From contig CACJZM010000007.1 in NCBI GenBank assembly GCA_902597895.1, positions 1 to 45,506 of the forward strand: a DNA stretch of 45,506 nucleotides, read 5' to 3'. The stretch is from an uncultured Pelagibacteraceae bacterium (GTDB lineage Bacteria > Pseudomonadota > Alphaproteobacteria > Pelagibacterales > Pelagibacteraceae). The position numbers were made by a program, and so were the translations under genes. Position 1 is the first letter of the stretch; each line of letters starts with the position of its first letter. The notes beneath the pieces were generated by a model. It searched no databases, had not been told where the DNA came from, and saw nothing but the letters and a program-made list of their open reading frames with translations. Below are positions 15,470-23,271 of this stretch, one piece after another.

Positions 15470-16357
15470 ATGGCTTTACCAGTTTATGCAACAACAGGAC
15501 AGAGAATAGGTTACTATAGTTTTTTAACTTATTGCGGATTTGTTTTTTTCTTTTTGATAGCTCCTATATTTGTTGTTTTGCCGTTATCTTTTAGTTCTTC
15601 ACCTTTCTTTGAATTCACTAGAGAGTTTATGTCTTTTGAGTCAGAGGCCTGGTCTGTAAGGTGGTATAAACAAATGCTAGGTATTTGTGATCCGAATGAA
15701 ATTATTACTACAGTATGTACTGACAAATGGATGAAAGGAACTGTTAATAGTTTTTATATAGGTTTTGTATCAACTTTTTTAGCTACAGCACTTGGGACTA
15801 TTGCTGCTTTAGGTTTAAGCCGACCTCATATGCCTTTTAAAGGATTAATAATGGCAATTTTAATTTCTCCGATGATAGTGCCTTTAATAATAACGGCAGC
15901 TGGTATGTTTTTCTTTTATTCGAAATTAGGTCTTACACATAGTTATACCGGACTAATACTTGCTCACACTGCTTTAGGCACTCCGTTTGTTGTTATAACT
16001 GTAACAGCAACTTTGACTGGATTTGATAATAATCTTATCAGAGCATCACAAAGCTTAGGAGCAGATACAATGCGTACATTTTTTAAAGTAATAATGCCTT
16101 TAATTTTACCAGGAGTGATTTCAGGAGCTTTATTTGCATTTATAACATCATTTGATGAAGTGGTAGTTGTTTTGTTTGTTGGTAGTGTTGAACAGGTTAC
16201 AATTCCAAGACAAATGTGGGCTGGTTTAAGACAGGAAATTAGCCCTGTTATATTATGTATGGCAACTTGTCTCGTTGCTCTATCAATAGCATTACTTACA
16301 ACAGTCGAGTTATTAAGAAGAAGATCTGAAAGATTAAGAGGAATTAAGCACAGATAA
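15470..16357 (+). CDS. ABC transporter permease (PotC-like)
   Basis: This 295-residue inner-membrane protein has six predicted helices and the BPD_transp_1 coupling loop (ASQSLGADTMRTFFKVIMPL, about 206-225), and ends with a basic cytoplasmic tail (RRRSERLRGIKHR). It forms the translocation channel together with the long permease encoded 2 bp upstream and is energised by the PotA-like ATPase. The loop between its first and second helices (about 45-80) contains two cysteines (ICDPN...TVC) that could form a periplasmic disulfide (inference). Confidence 0.9.
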   Translation: MALPVYATTGQRIGYYSFLTYCGFVFFFLIAPIFVVLPLSFSSSPFFEFTREFMSFESEAWSVRWYKQMLGICDPNEIITTVCTDKWMKGTVNSFYIGFVSTFLATALGTIAALGLSRPHMPFKGLIMAILISPMIVPLIITAAGMFFFYSKLGLTHSYTGLILAHTALGTPFVVITVTATLTGFDNNLIRASQSLGADTMRTFFKVIMPLILPGVISGALFAFITSFDEVVVVLFVGSVEQVTIPRQMWAGLRQEISPVILCMATCLVALSIALLTTVELLRRRSERLRGIKHR

Positions 16358-16395
16358 ATTTGAATTTTTTCAAATGATACGTATAAAAATCATCT

Positions 16396-18618
16396 ATGGA
16401 TATTAAAAAAGTTGTAATTATTGGATCAGGCACTATGGGAAGTGGTATAGCGGCACATTTATGTAATGCAAATATTCCAGTTACATTATTAGACTTAAAA
16501 ACAGAAATTTCTGAAAAAGCAAGAGAGAGAATTCATAAATCAAGACCACCTTTATTAATAGATAAATCAAAAATAAATAATATTAACGTGGGAAATATAA
16601 ATGATAATTTTGACTCAGTTAAGGATGCAGATTGGATCGTTGAAGCTGTTGTCGAAAGAATTGATATTAAGCATAATATTTATGAAAAAATATTTAAATC
16701 AAGAAAACAAGGTGCAATTGTTTCGTCTAACACTTCATCAATACCTATTAAGATTTTGTCAGAAAAATTAACTGATGAAGAAAAAAGAGATTTTTGTATA
16801 ACTCATTTCTTTAATCCCGTTCGTTATATGGGTTTATTAGAAATAGTAAAAAATGAAAATAATGACCTTAACAAAATAAATTCATTAAAAAAATTTTGTG
16901 AAAAAGAACTCGGCAAAGGAGCTATTGTTTGTAATGATACACCAGGTTTCCTAGGAAATAGAGTAGGAGTTTTTGCTATGCAGGTAGCAATGACAGAAGC
17001 TTTCAGGATGAAACTCACAATAGAAGAGGCAGATACAGTTTTTGGAAGACCAATGGGTATACCAAAGACAGGTGTATTTGGTCTTTATGATTTAATAGGA
17101 ATAGATTTAATGTCAGATGTTTTAAAGAGTTTTATTAAAGAACTTCCAAAAAATGATCCCTTCCAAGCTGTCGCCATAGAGAACCCACTAATCACAAATT
17201 TAATCAAAAATGGATATACAGGGAGAAAGGGTAAAGGTGGTTTTTATAGAATGAATAAGGGAAACAATCAAAAAATCTTAGAAGCTATTGATCTTCAAAC
17301 AGGAGAGTATGCTCCTTCAAAAAAAATTGATCTTGGCATAGAAACTTTAAATTTAAACTTATTAATCAATAGAAAAGATAAATATGGTGAATACGCTTGG
17401 TCTGTAATTTCAAAAATAATAAAATATGCCTCGTCACTAGTTCCAGGTATAACAGACAAGTTTAATGATATAGATGAGGCTATGCGTCTTGGTTTTAATT
17501 GGGCTTTAGGTCCATTTGAGATGTTAAAATCAATTGGGGTTAAAAATTTCTTTGATCGTATTGATAGTTTTGAAAATAATAAATTTTTAAAAAATTTATC
17601 TGTCACAAAAGATGAAAATTTTTATGGCGAGAGACAACTTTATACAGACATTGAAACATTAGGAAAAATAAAACCTAAAGCAATTAAAGTGGACAAAAAT
17701 AAATCTGCAGAGATTTATAGATTCAAAGATTTTAATATTGTTGAGTTTACAACAAAAGCTTGTGCTTTAGATTATGATTCCATGGATGCTTTGAAAAATG
17801 CAACAGACAAACCTTTGATAATTATAAATGAAAGTATGCAATTTTCTGCGGGTGTTAATTTGTCATATACAATGAACTTTGCAGATAAAGGTGATTTTCA
17901 ATCTATTGAAAAGTTTATTAAATATTTTCAAGAAACTTGTAAGCATTTAAAATATTCAGATTATCCAGTTATTTCAGCTCCATCTGGTTTAGTTTTAGGA
18001 GGAGGTGAAGAAGTGGCTATTCAATCAAATTTTGTTGTATCACACACAAATATCGTAATGGGACTTGTTGAAACAGGAGTAGGTTTGGTACCAGCTGGTG
18101 GTGGCTGTAAAGAAGTTTTATGGAGGTGGTTTCAAACAGATGAAGCTAAAACAGATCCTGATTTCGCACCTCTTAAAGTATTTAATATAATTGGATATGG
18201 AACCACAGCAACTTCAACTGTTGAAGCAGAGCCTTTAAAATTTTTAAGACCAGAAGATAAAAAAGTAATGAATAGAAATAGTCTATTTGAAGTTTCAAAG
18301 AAATTAATACAAGAAAATAGAAATTTTAAACCTCCAAAAGAGTGCTCATTTAATTTGTCAGGAAAAACTCTTAAAGCAAAAATGATAAAAATTTTAGAAA
18401 AACTTTATAATGAAAAGATTATATTAGATCATGGTATGGAAGTTGGATCTGAATTAGCAAATGTTTTAAGTGGAGGAGATACAAATATAAACAAATTGAT
18501 ATCAGAAGATGAAATGTACAATTTAGAATTAGAGTCATTTATGAAATTAATTGAGACAAAGAAGACCCAAGAAAGAATAAAACATACTCTGAATACAGGT
18601 AAACTTTTAGTAAACTAA
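16396..18618 (+). CDS. 3-hydroxyacyl-CoA dehydrogenase/enoyl-CoA hydratase fusion (FadN-like)
   Basis: The 740-residue protein has an N-terminal NAD-binding 3-hydroxyacyl-CoA dehydrogenase domain (GSGTMGSGIAA at 10-20; SSNTSS; THFFNPVRYMGLLE with the catalytic histidine), helical C-terminal domains (NDTPGFLGNRVG; FGRPMGIPKTGVFGLYDLIG), and a second helical repeat around 325-410. A C-terminal crotonase-fold domain holds LVLGGGEEVA and the MGLVETGVGLVPAGGG active-site strand. This dehydrogenase-first order matches FadN rather than FadB, where the hydratase comes first. It would hydrate an enoyl-CoA and oxidise the 3-hydroxyacyl-CoA. No thiolase, acyl-CoA dehydrogenase or CoA ligase is encoded nearby, so it may serve a short, specialised acyl chain derived from the imported solute. 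Confidence 0.87.
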   Translation: MDIKKVVIIGSGTMGSGIAAHLCNANIPVTLLDLKTEISEKARERIHKSRPPLLIDKSKINNINVGNINDNFDSVKDADWIVEAVVERIDIKHNIYEKIFKSRKQGAIVSSNTSSIPIKILSEKLTDEEKRDFCITHFFNPVRYMGLLEIVKNENNDLNKINSLKKFCEKELGKGAIVCNDTPGFLGNRVGVFAMQVAMTEAFRMKLTIEEADTVFGRPMGIPKTGVFGLYDLIGIDLMSDVLKSFIKELPKNDPFQAVAIENPLITNLIKNGYTGRKGKGGFYRMNKGNNQKILEAIDLQTGEYAPSKKIDLGIETLNLNLLINRKDKYGEYAWSVISKIIKYASSLVPGITDKFNDIDEAMRLGFNWALGPFEMLKSIGVKNFFDRIDSFENNKFLKNLSVTKDENFYGERQLYTDIETLGKIKPKAIKVDKNKSAEIYRFKDFNIVEFTTKACALDYDSMDALKNATDKPLIIINESMQFSAGVNLSYTMNFADKGDFQSIEKFIKYFQETCKHLKYSDYPVISAPSGLVLGGGEEVAIQSNFVVSHTNIVMGLVETGVGLVPAGGGCKEVLWRWFQTDEAKTDPDFAPLKVFNIIGYGTTATSTVEAEPLKFLRPEDKKVMNRNSLFEVSKKLIQENRNFKPPKECSFNLSGKTLKAKMIKILEKLYNEKIILDHGMEVGSELANVLSGGDTNINKLISEDEMYNLELESFMKLIETKKTQERIKHTLNTGKLLVN

Positions 18619-18619
18619 A

Positions 18620-19447
18620 ATGGCCAACTTGTCTGATCAACAGATGGATTTCTATAAACAAAATGGTTATGTTTCACCTATTAATATTCTATCACCCCAA
18701 GAAGCAACGGAAGTTAGGGAAGAAATAGAAATTATTGAAAACAAATATCCAGATATTCTTGAGGGTATTGGACGCAATTATGTACATATAATTTCTCCAT
18801 TATTTAATAAAATATGTTTAAACAATAAAATGCTAGATGCTGTAGAAAGTATTATTGGCAAAAATATTCTTATTTGTGGAACAACACTTTTTATTAAAAA
18901 TGCTAATGAAAAAGAATTTGTAAGCTTCCATCAAGATGCTAAATATATTGGATTAGAGCCACATAATTGGGTTACCGCTTGGATAGCTATAACAGATTCT
19001 AATGAAGATAATGGATGTATGAGAATGTGGCCAGGCAGCCATAAGAATAATTTAAGATATCATAATCAAAAATTTGATCAAAATAACCTACTTACAAGAG
19101 GACAAACTGTTGAAGATGTGCCTATAGAGGACACAGTGCCTATAATTTTAAAAGCAGGACAGATGTCATTACACCACCCAACTATAGTTCATGGCTCAGG
19201 TATTAATAAGAGTAAAGATAGAAGGATTGGTTTTGTTGTTCAAAGTTATATTGGTGATAATGTTGATCAAGTTTTGGGTAAAATATATGTACAGATAGCA
19301 AGAGGCGAGGATAGATATAAACTTCATGAGTATTCAAATATTCCAACTGAATTAATGAACAAAAAAGATATAGAATGTAGAAAAAGAGCTAACCATGAAC
19401 TATCAAAAATATTTTACAGTGGTTCAAAAAAAATAGGAAAGTTCTAG
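18620..19447 (+). CDS. Phytanoyl-CoA dioxygenase (PhyH)-family 2OG/Fe(II) oxygenase
   Basis: The 275-residue protein shows the PhyH hallmarks: iron ligands H104-x-D106 (SFHQDAKYIGL) and H191 (IVHGSGINKS), the VTAWIAITDSNEDNGCM strand, PGSHK, and R201/R202 near the 2OG-binding site (DRRIGFVVQSY). It follows the FadN-like gene by 1 bp and is surely in the same operon. Enzymes of this family hydroxylate many compounds in bacteria, including ectoine (EctD), aminophosphonates and peptide-bound residues, so the name does not imply phytanoyl-CoA. With an ectoine-hydrolase-like gene in the same operon a solute-hydroxylating role is attractive but unproven; EctD signature motifs are not evident. Confidence 0.85.
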   Translation: MANLSDQQMDFYKQNGYVSPINILSPQEATEVREEIEIIENKYPDILEGIGRNYVHIISPLFNKICLNNKMLDAVESIIGKNILICGTTLFIKNANEKEFVSFHQDAKYIGLEPHNWVTAWIAITDSNEDNGCMRMWPGSHKNNLRYHNQKFDQNNLLTRGQTVEDVPIEDTVPIILKAGQMSLHHPTIVHGSGINKSKDRRIGFVVQSYIGDNVDQVLGKIYVQIARGEDRYKLHEYSNIPTELMNKKDIECRKRANHELSKIFYSGSKKIGKF

Positions 19448-19468
19448 GAGATATGCTAATATAACTTT

Positions 19469-19654
19469 ATGAAAAATATTAAATATTTATCAATTACACT
19501 TGTCGTTACAATCATGTTTTTTGGTCTATCAAATAATAATGATTACTCCAAATGTATGAATGCCACTAAGCATAACTATATATCCCAAGCAGGGATTGAT
19601 CATATCTCAGCTCAATGTGAAGCTTTTATCAAAAATAAAGTTATGATTAAATAA
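19469..19654 (+). CDS. Small membrane-anchored or secreted hypothetical protein with two cysteines
   Basis: This 61-residue frame starts MKNIKYLSITLVVTIMFFGL, a signal peptide or membrane anchor, followed by about 40 polar residues with C29 and C50, which could form a disulfide in the periplasm. It sits tightly between the PhyH-type gene (21 bp) and the aldehyde dehydrogenase (21 bp) on the same strand. I recognise no family. Signal-like N-terminus and operon position support it being real, but short AT-rich frames can arise by chance. Confidence 0.5.
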   Translation: MKNIKYLSITLVVTIMFFGLSNNNDYSKCMNATKHNYISQAGIDHISAQCEAFIKNKVMIK

Positions 19655-19675
19655 CTTATAAAATAAATTACTAAA

Positions 19676-21109
19676 GTGTTAGAAAAAAAAAATTTTTATA
19701 TTAATGGAAAATGGGTTGGACCAAAAAAACCTAACGATATTATGGTTGTTAATCCTGCTACAGAAAAAAGTTGTGCAGTAATTTCATTAGCTGGAAAAGA
19801 GGATGTAAATGATGCTGTTCTAGCAGCAAAAGAGGCTTTTAAAACTTGGGGATTTTCTAAAAAAGAAGAAAGAATTGAATTACTTGAAACGTTTTATACT
19901 TTATACAAGAAAAGATGGAATGATATAACTGATGCCATAATTCAAGAGATGGGTGCCCCTAAAGATTTTGCATCAAAACTTCAAACGGGCACTGGAGCTA
20001 GCCATACAAAATCATTTATTAGATATTTAAAAGAATTCGAATTTGAAAAACCCTTAGGAGATCATGCAAAAGATCAAAGAATACTTTATGAGCCAAAAGG
20101 TGTTTGTGCATTGATAACTCCTTGGAATTGGCCAATGAACCAAGTCTGCTTAAAAGTAATTCCTGCTTTAGCTGCTGGATGTTCAATGGTTTTAAAGCCT
20201 TCTGAGTTGGCACCTCTTTCTGCGATGATACTTGCGGAGTTAATTGATGAAGCAAAATTTCCAAATGGTGTATTCAATTTAATTAACGGTGATGGTTCTA
20301 TTACAGGAGATGCATTAACAAGTCATCCTGATGTTAATATGATTTCATTTACAGGATCAACAAGGGCGGGTGCTCTAATATCCCAAAATGCTGCTAAGGA
20401 TTTCAAACGTGTGAGCTTAGAATTAGGTGGAAAAGGAGCTAACATAATCTTTAAAGATGCAGATCCTGAAGCAATAGAAAGAGGAGCTTTGAGATGTTTT
20501 AGAAATTCAGGTCAATCATGCAATGCACCAACTAGAATGTTGGTGGAAAAATCCATGTACAACGAGGCCATTGAAAGATTAAAAAAATATGCAACAGAGT
20601 TTAAAGTTGATGATCCTAATAAGGAAGGTGATCATATAGGTCCCGTTATCTCAGAAGCACAATTTAAAAAAATTCAGGTTTTAATTCAAAAAGGAATTGA
20701 TGAAGGGGCAAAATTAGTTGCTGGTGGCATAGGAAAACCAGAAGGCTTAAATGATGGTTATTATATAAAACCCACTGTATTTGCTGATGTTAATAATAAA
20801 ATGGAGATCGCTAAGACAGAAATTTTTGGTCCAGTGCTTTCAGTTATGCCATTTGAAAATGAAGACGAAGCAATAGAAATTGCTAATGACACTCCGTATG
20901 GACTAACAAATTATATTCAAACACAAGACCCAGAAAAAGTTAAAAGGGTTGCTAGAAAATTAAGATCAGGTATGGTTGATGTAAATGGTGCAGGTATAGC
21001 TGTTGACGCTCCATTTGGTGGGTTTAAACACTCTGGCATTGGTAGAGAAGCTGGAAAAGAAGGGTTAATAGAATTTTTAGAAGTTAAATCTGTCGGTGGA
21101 TGGAACTAA
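19676..21109 (+). CDS. NAD(P)-dependent aldehyde dehydrogenase (paralogue of 7116-8546)
   Basis: The 477-residue enzyme begins at a GTG codon; the next residues (LEKKNFYINGKW) align with the N-terminus of its paralogue, which supports this start. The catalytic residues are all present: N151 (TPWNWP), K174 (LKPSE), E249 (LELGGKG) and C282 (NSGQSCNAPTR). It should oxidise an aldehyde to a carboxylate in the cytoplasm. As the last gene of the plus-strand run with the PotABCD-like importer, it probably acts on an aldehyde formed from the imported compound. Aldehyde dehydrogenases act on acetylated diamine semialdehydes in ectoine breakdown (DoeC) and on aminoaldehydes in polyamine breakdown; either would fit. 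Confidence 0.9.
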   Translation: MLEKKNFYINGKWVGPKKPNDIMVVNPATEKSCAVISLAGKEDVNDAVLAAKEAFKTWGFSKKEERIELLETFYTLYKKRWNDITDAIIQEMGAPKDFASKLQTGTGASHTKSFIRYLKEFEFEKPLGDHAKDQRILYEPKGVCALITPWNWPMNQVCLKVIPALAAGCSMVLKPSELAPLSAMILAELIDEAKFPNGVFNLINGDGSITGDALTSHPDVNMISFTGSTRAGALISQNAAKDFKRVSLELGGKGANIIFKDADPEAIERGALRCFRNSGQSCNAPTRMLVEKSMYNEAIERLKKYATEFKVDDPNKEGDHIGPVISEAQFKKIQVLIQKGIDEGAKLVAGGIGKPEGLNDGYYIKPTVFADVNNKMEIAKTEIFGPVLSVMPFENEDEAIEIANDTPYGLTNYIQTQDPEKVKRVARKLRSGMVDVNGAGIAVDAPFGGFKHSGIGREAGKEGLIEFLEVKSVGGWN

Positions 21110-21120
21110 TTTAATTTTTT

Positions 21121-22314
21121 TTAATTTATAGATTTATTTTTGATACCTTCTAAAAATTTTAAACATTTTTTTATTTCTTCAAGTTCTATAAATTCATCAA
21201 TTTTATGAGCTTGTTCAATTGATCCCGGCCCACAAACTGCAGTACTAATACCAATTTCTTGAAACAAACCTGCTTCAGTTCCAAATGACACAACTTCTCT
21301 AGAATTATCTCCTGTTATACTTGATACAAATTCACAAGCTTCAGAATTATCATCACGATCAAACCCAATTATCTCACCAATAATTTCTTTTTTAATAATT
21401 GATTCTGGATATACTTTTTTCATCTCTGGTAATAATTTTTCATTTACATATTTATCCAACTCATTATTAAGAAAAATAGCATCTTCTTTTACTATTGGTC
21501 TTGTCTCCCATTTTACATGACATTTGTCTGCAATAACATTATGAGCAATACCACCAAATATACCCCCAATAGATAATGTTGAATAAGGAGGTGTAAAAAT
21601 AGAACTTTTAGGTTTTCTATCTTTCAACTTTTCTCTCAAATCAATTAATTTGTTAACATATCTCGCTGCATATTCTACAGCACTGACTCCTTTATGCGGT
21701 TGAGAACTATGACCAGCCAATCCTTCAAAATAAGTTGTGTATTCATAAGCTCCTTTATGAGCGTCTATGATTTTCATGTTGGTAGGTTCTCCTACAATAC
21801 ATATACCTTTATTGAATCCTCTATTTTTCAATTCTTTTATTAACAATGGAGCACCTATACATGCGGTTTCTTCATCAAAGGTAAATGAAAAATTTATATC
21901 TCTATCTAAATTACTTTTTGCAAATATTGGAGCATAAGCTAAAGCGCATGCGATAAATCCTTTCATATCACACGAGCCTCTACCATAAAGTTTATCTCCT
22001 TTTATTGTAGCCTTAAAAGGGTCAGAAGACCAACCTTTTGAGACAGGAACTACATCGGTATGACCTGATAATATAATAGGCATCTTACCGTTAGGTTTTT
22101 TTGCTTTTAAAGTTGCAAATAAATTTACTCTTTTTTTGTCTTGATCAAAGGTTTTAAATGACGTGGCACCATTTCTTTTTAAAATTTCATCACAATAATT
22201 TATTAATGAATTATTATCTTCCCCTGATATAGTTTTAAAAGATATTAGATCTGTCAAAATTTCAACAGAATTTTTGTATAAATTATTATTTTCTGTACTC
22301 ATATATAAAATCAA
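21121..22314 (-). CDS. argE: Acetylornithine deacetylase (ArgE-type M20 metallopeptidase)
   Basis: The protein (397 residues from the first ATG, 393 from the more conventional MSTENN start at 22302) has the M20 dimetal site: SGHTDVVPV, the FDEETACIGAP segment with the catalytic glutamate pair, and GEPTN for the next ligand. The KGAYEYTT...GHSSQPHKGVSA dimerisation-domain motif and final AVCGPGSIEQAHKIDEFI are typical of ArgE. It would release acetate from N-acetylornithine in arginine synthesis. No other arg gene is near. Its convergent placement beside an operon with an ectoine-hydrolase-like gene leaves open a role in deacetylating N-acetyl diamino acids. No clear Shine-Dalgarno decides between the two starts. 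Confidence 0.85.
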   Translation of the reverse strand: MILYMSTENNNLYKNSVEILTDLISFKTISGEDNNSLINYCDEILKRNGATSFKTFDQDKKRVNLFATLKAKKPNGKMPIILSGHTDVVPVSKGWSSDPFKATIKGDKLYGRGSCDMKGFIACALAYAPIFAKSNLDRDINFSFTFDEETACIGAPLLIKELKNRGFNKGICIVGEPTNMKIIDAHKGAYEYTTYFEGLAGHSSQPHKGVSAVEYAARYVNKLIDLREKLKDRKPKSSIFTPPYSTLSIGGIFGGIAHNVIADKCHVKWETRPIVKEDAIFLNNELDKYVNEKLLPEMKKVYPESIIKKEIIGEIIGFDRDDNSEACEFVSSITGDNSREVVSFGTEAGLFQEIGISTAVCGPGSIEQAHKIDEFIELEEIKKCLKFLEGIKNKSIN

Positions 22315-22329
22315 TTATATATTAATTAT

Positions 22330-22671
22330 ATGAAAGAACAAATAACCTACGAAACTTTTGATAAGATAGATATTAGACTAGGAACAGTTATTTCTGTGAA
22401 AAAAAATGAAAAAGCAAGAAAGCCTTCATTAGTTATTAAAGTTGATTTTGGTGAAAAAATTGGAATAAAGCAGTCCTCTGCTCAAATTACCCATTTTTAT
22501 AACGAAGAAAATTTAATAGGAAAACAAGTTGTTGGAATTTGTAATTTTCCTGAAAAAAATATAGCAGGTGTAGTTTCGCAAGTTTTAATCCTTGGCTCAA
22601 TTGATAGTGATGGTAAAGTTACTTTATTGCATCCTTCTCAAAAAGCAGAAAACGGTTTGCCAATCGCTTAG
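22330..22671 (+). CDS. csaA: tRNA-binding-domain protein CsaA
   Basis: This 113-residue protein is a single OB-fold EMAPII-like tRNA-binding domain. Diagnostic segments are FDKIDIRLGTVISV near the N-terminus, SSAQITHFY, GKQVVGICNFP and SQVLILG toward the C-terminus, all typical of CsaA. CsaA was described as a secretion-linked chaperone in Bacillus and also binds tRNA; its function in alphaproteobacteria is not settled. The length matches the family. It is divergent from the argE-like gene with only 15 bp between them and is followed 3 bp later by the LysE-like gene. Confidence 0.9.
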   Translation: MKEQITYETFDKIDIRLGTVISVKKNEKARKPSLVIKVDFGEKIGIKQSSAQITHFYNEENLIGKQVVGICNFPEKNIAGVVSQVLILGSIDSDGKVTLLHPSQKAENGLPIA

Positions 22672-22674
22672 TTT

Positions 22675-23262
22675 ATGCATCCAGAATTATTTTTGTTAAT
22701 AGGAATTTCTATTTCAATGGGATTTACACCTGGTCCAAATAATGCTGTAGCTTCTTATTCTGCGTTCAACTTTGGATTTAGAAAAACTTTACCAATTATT
22801 TTAGGTGTTGGATTTGGATATACTGCACTTGTAATTTTACTGATAGTCGTTTTAATTTCTATATTTCAAGAATACCCATTAATTCAAGAAATTATTAGAA
22901 TATTAGGCTCAATATTTTTAATATATCTTGCTTATAAAATTTCATTTTCAAATGGAAAATCAGATGACAAAATAGAAAATCCAGTAAAATTTTATGAAAC
23001 ATTTTTTTTCCAGTTTATAAATCCAAAAGGAGTAATGGCTGCTATTACATTAATATCTAAATTTGTAATACAAGAAGACTATATAAGTTCGTCAATTACT
23101 GTAATCGTTGTTTGTTCGGTTACAGCATTTGTAAGTATCACTTTATGGGCAGGTTTGGGTAAATTTCTCAGAAAATTCGCGACAAATAATGAATTCATTA
23201 AAAGGTTTAATTATGCTATGTCCATCCTTCTTATAGGGTGTGTAGCAAGTTTTTACATATAA
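22675..23262 (+). CDS. LysE/RhtB-family exporter
   Basis: The 195-residue inner-membrane protein has about six hydrophobic segments and the family's N-terminal motif GFTPGPNNAVASYSAFNFG followed by GVGFGYTAL. The segment FFFQFINPKGVMAAIT in the middle is equally diagnostic. LysE/RhtB proteins export amino acids or related metabolites. It lies between csaA and acnA on the same strand with gaps of 3 and 9 bp, which indicates co-transcription but not a shared pathway. Confidence 0.88.
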   Translation: MHPELFLLIGISISMGFTPGPNNAVASYSAFNFGFRKTLPIILGVGFGYTALVILLIVVLISIFQEYPLIQEIIRILGSIFLIYLAYKISFSNGKSDDKIENPVKFYETFFFQFINPKGVMAAITLISKFVIQEDYISSSITVIVVCSVTAFVSITLWAGLGKFLRKFATNNEFIKRFNYAMSILLIGCVASFYI

Positions 23263-23271
23263 TATAAAATT

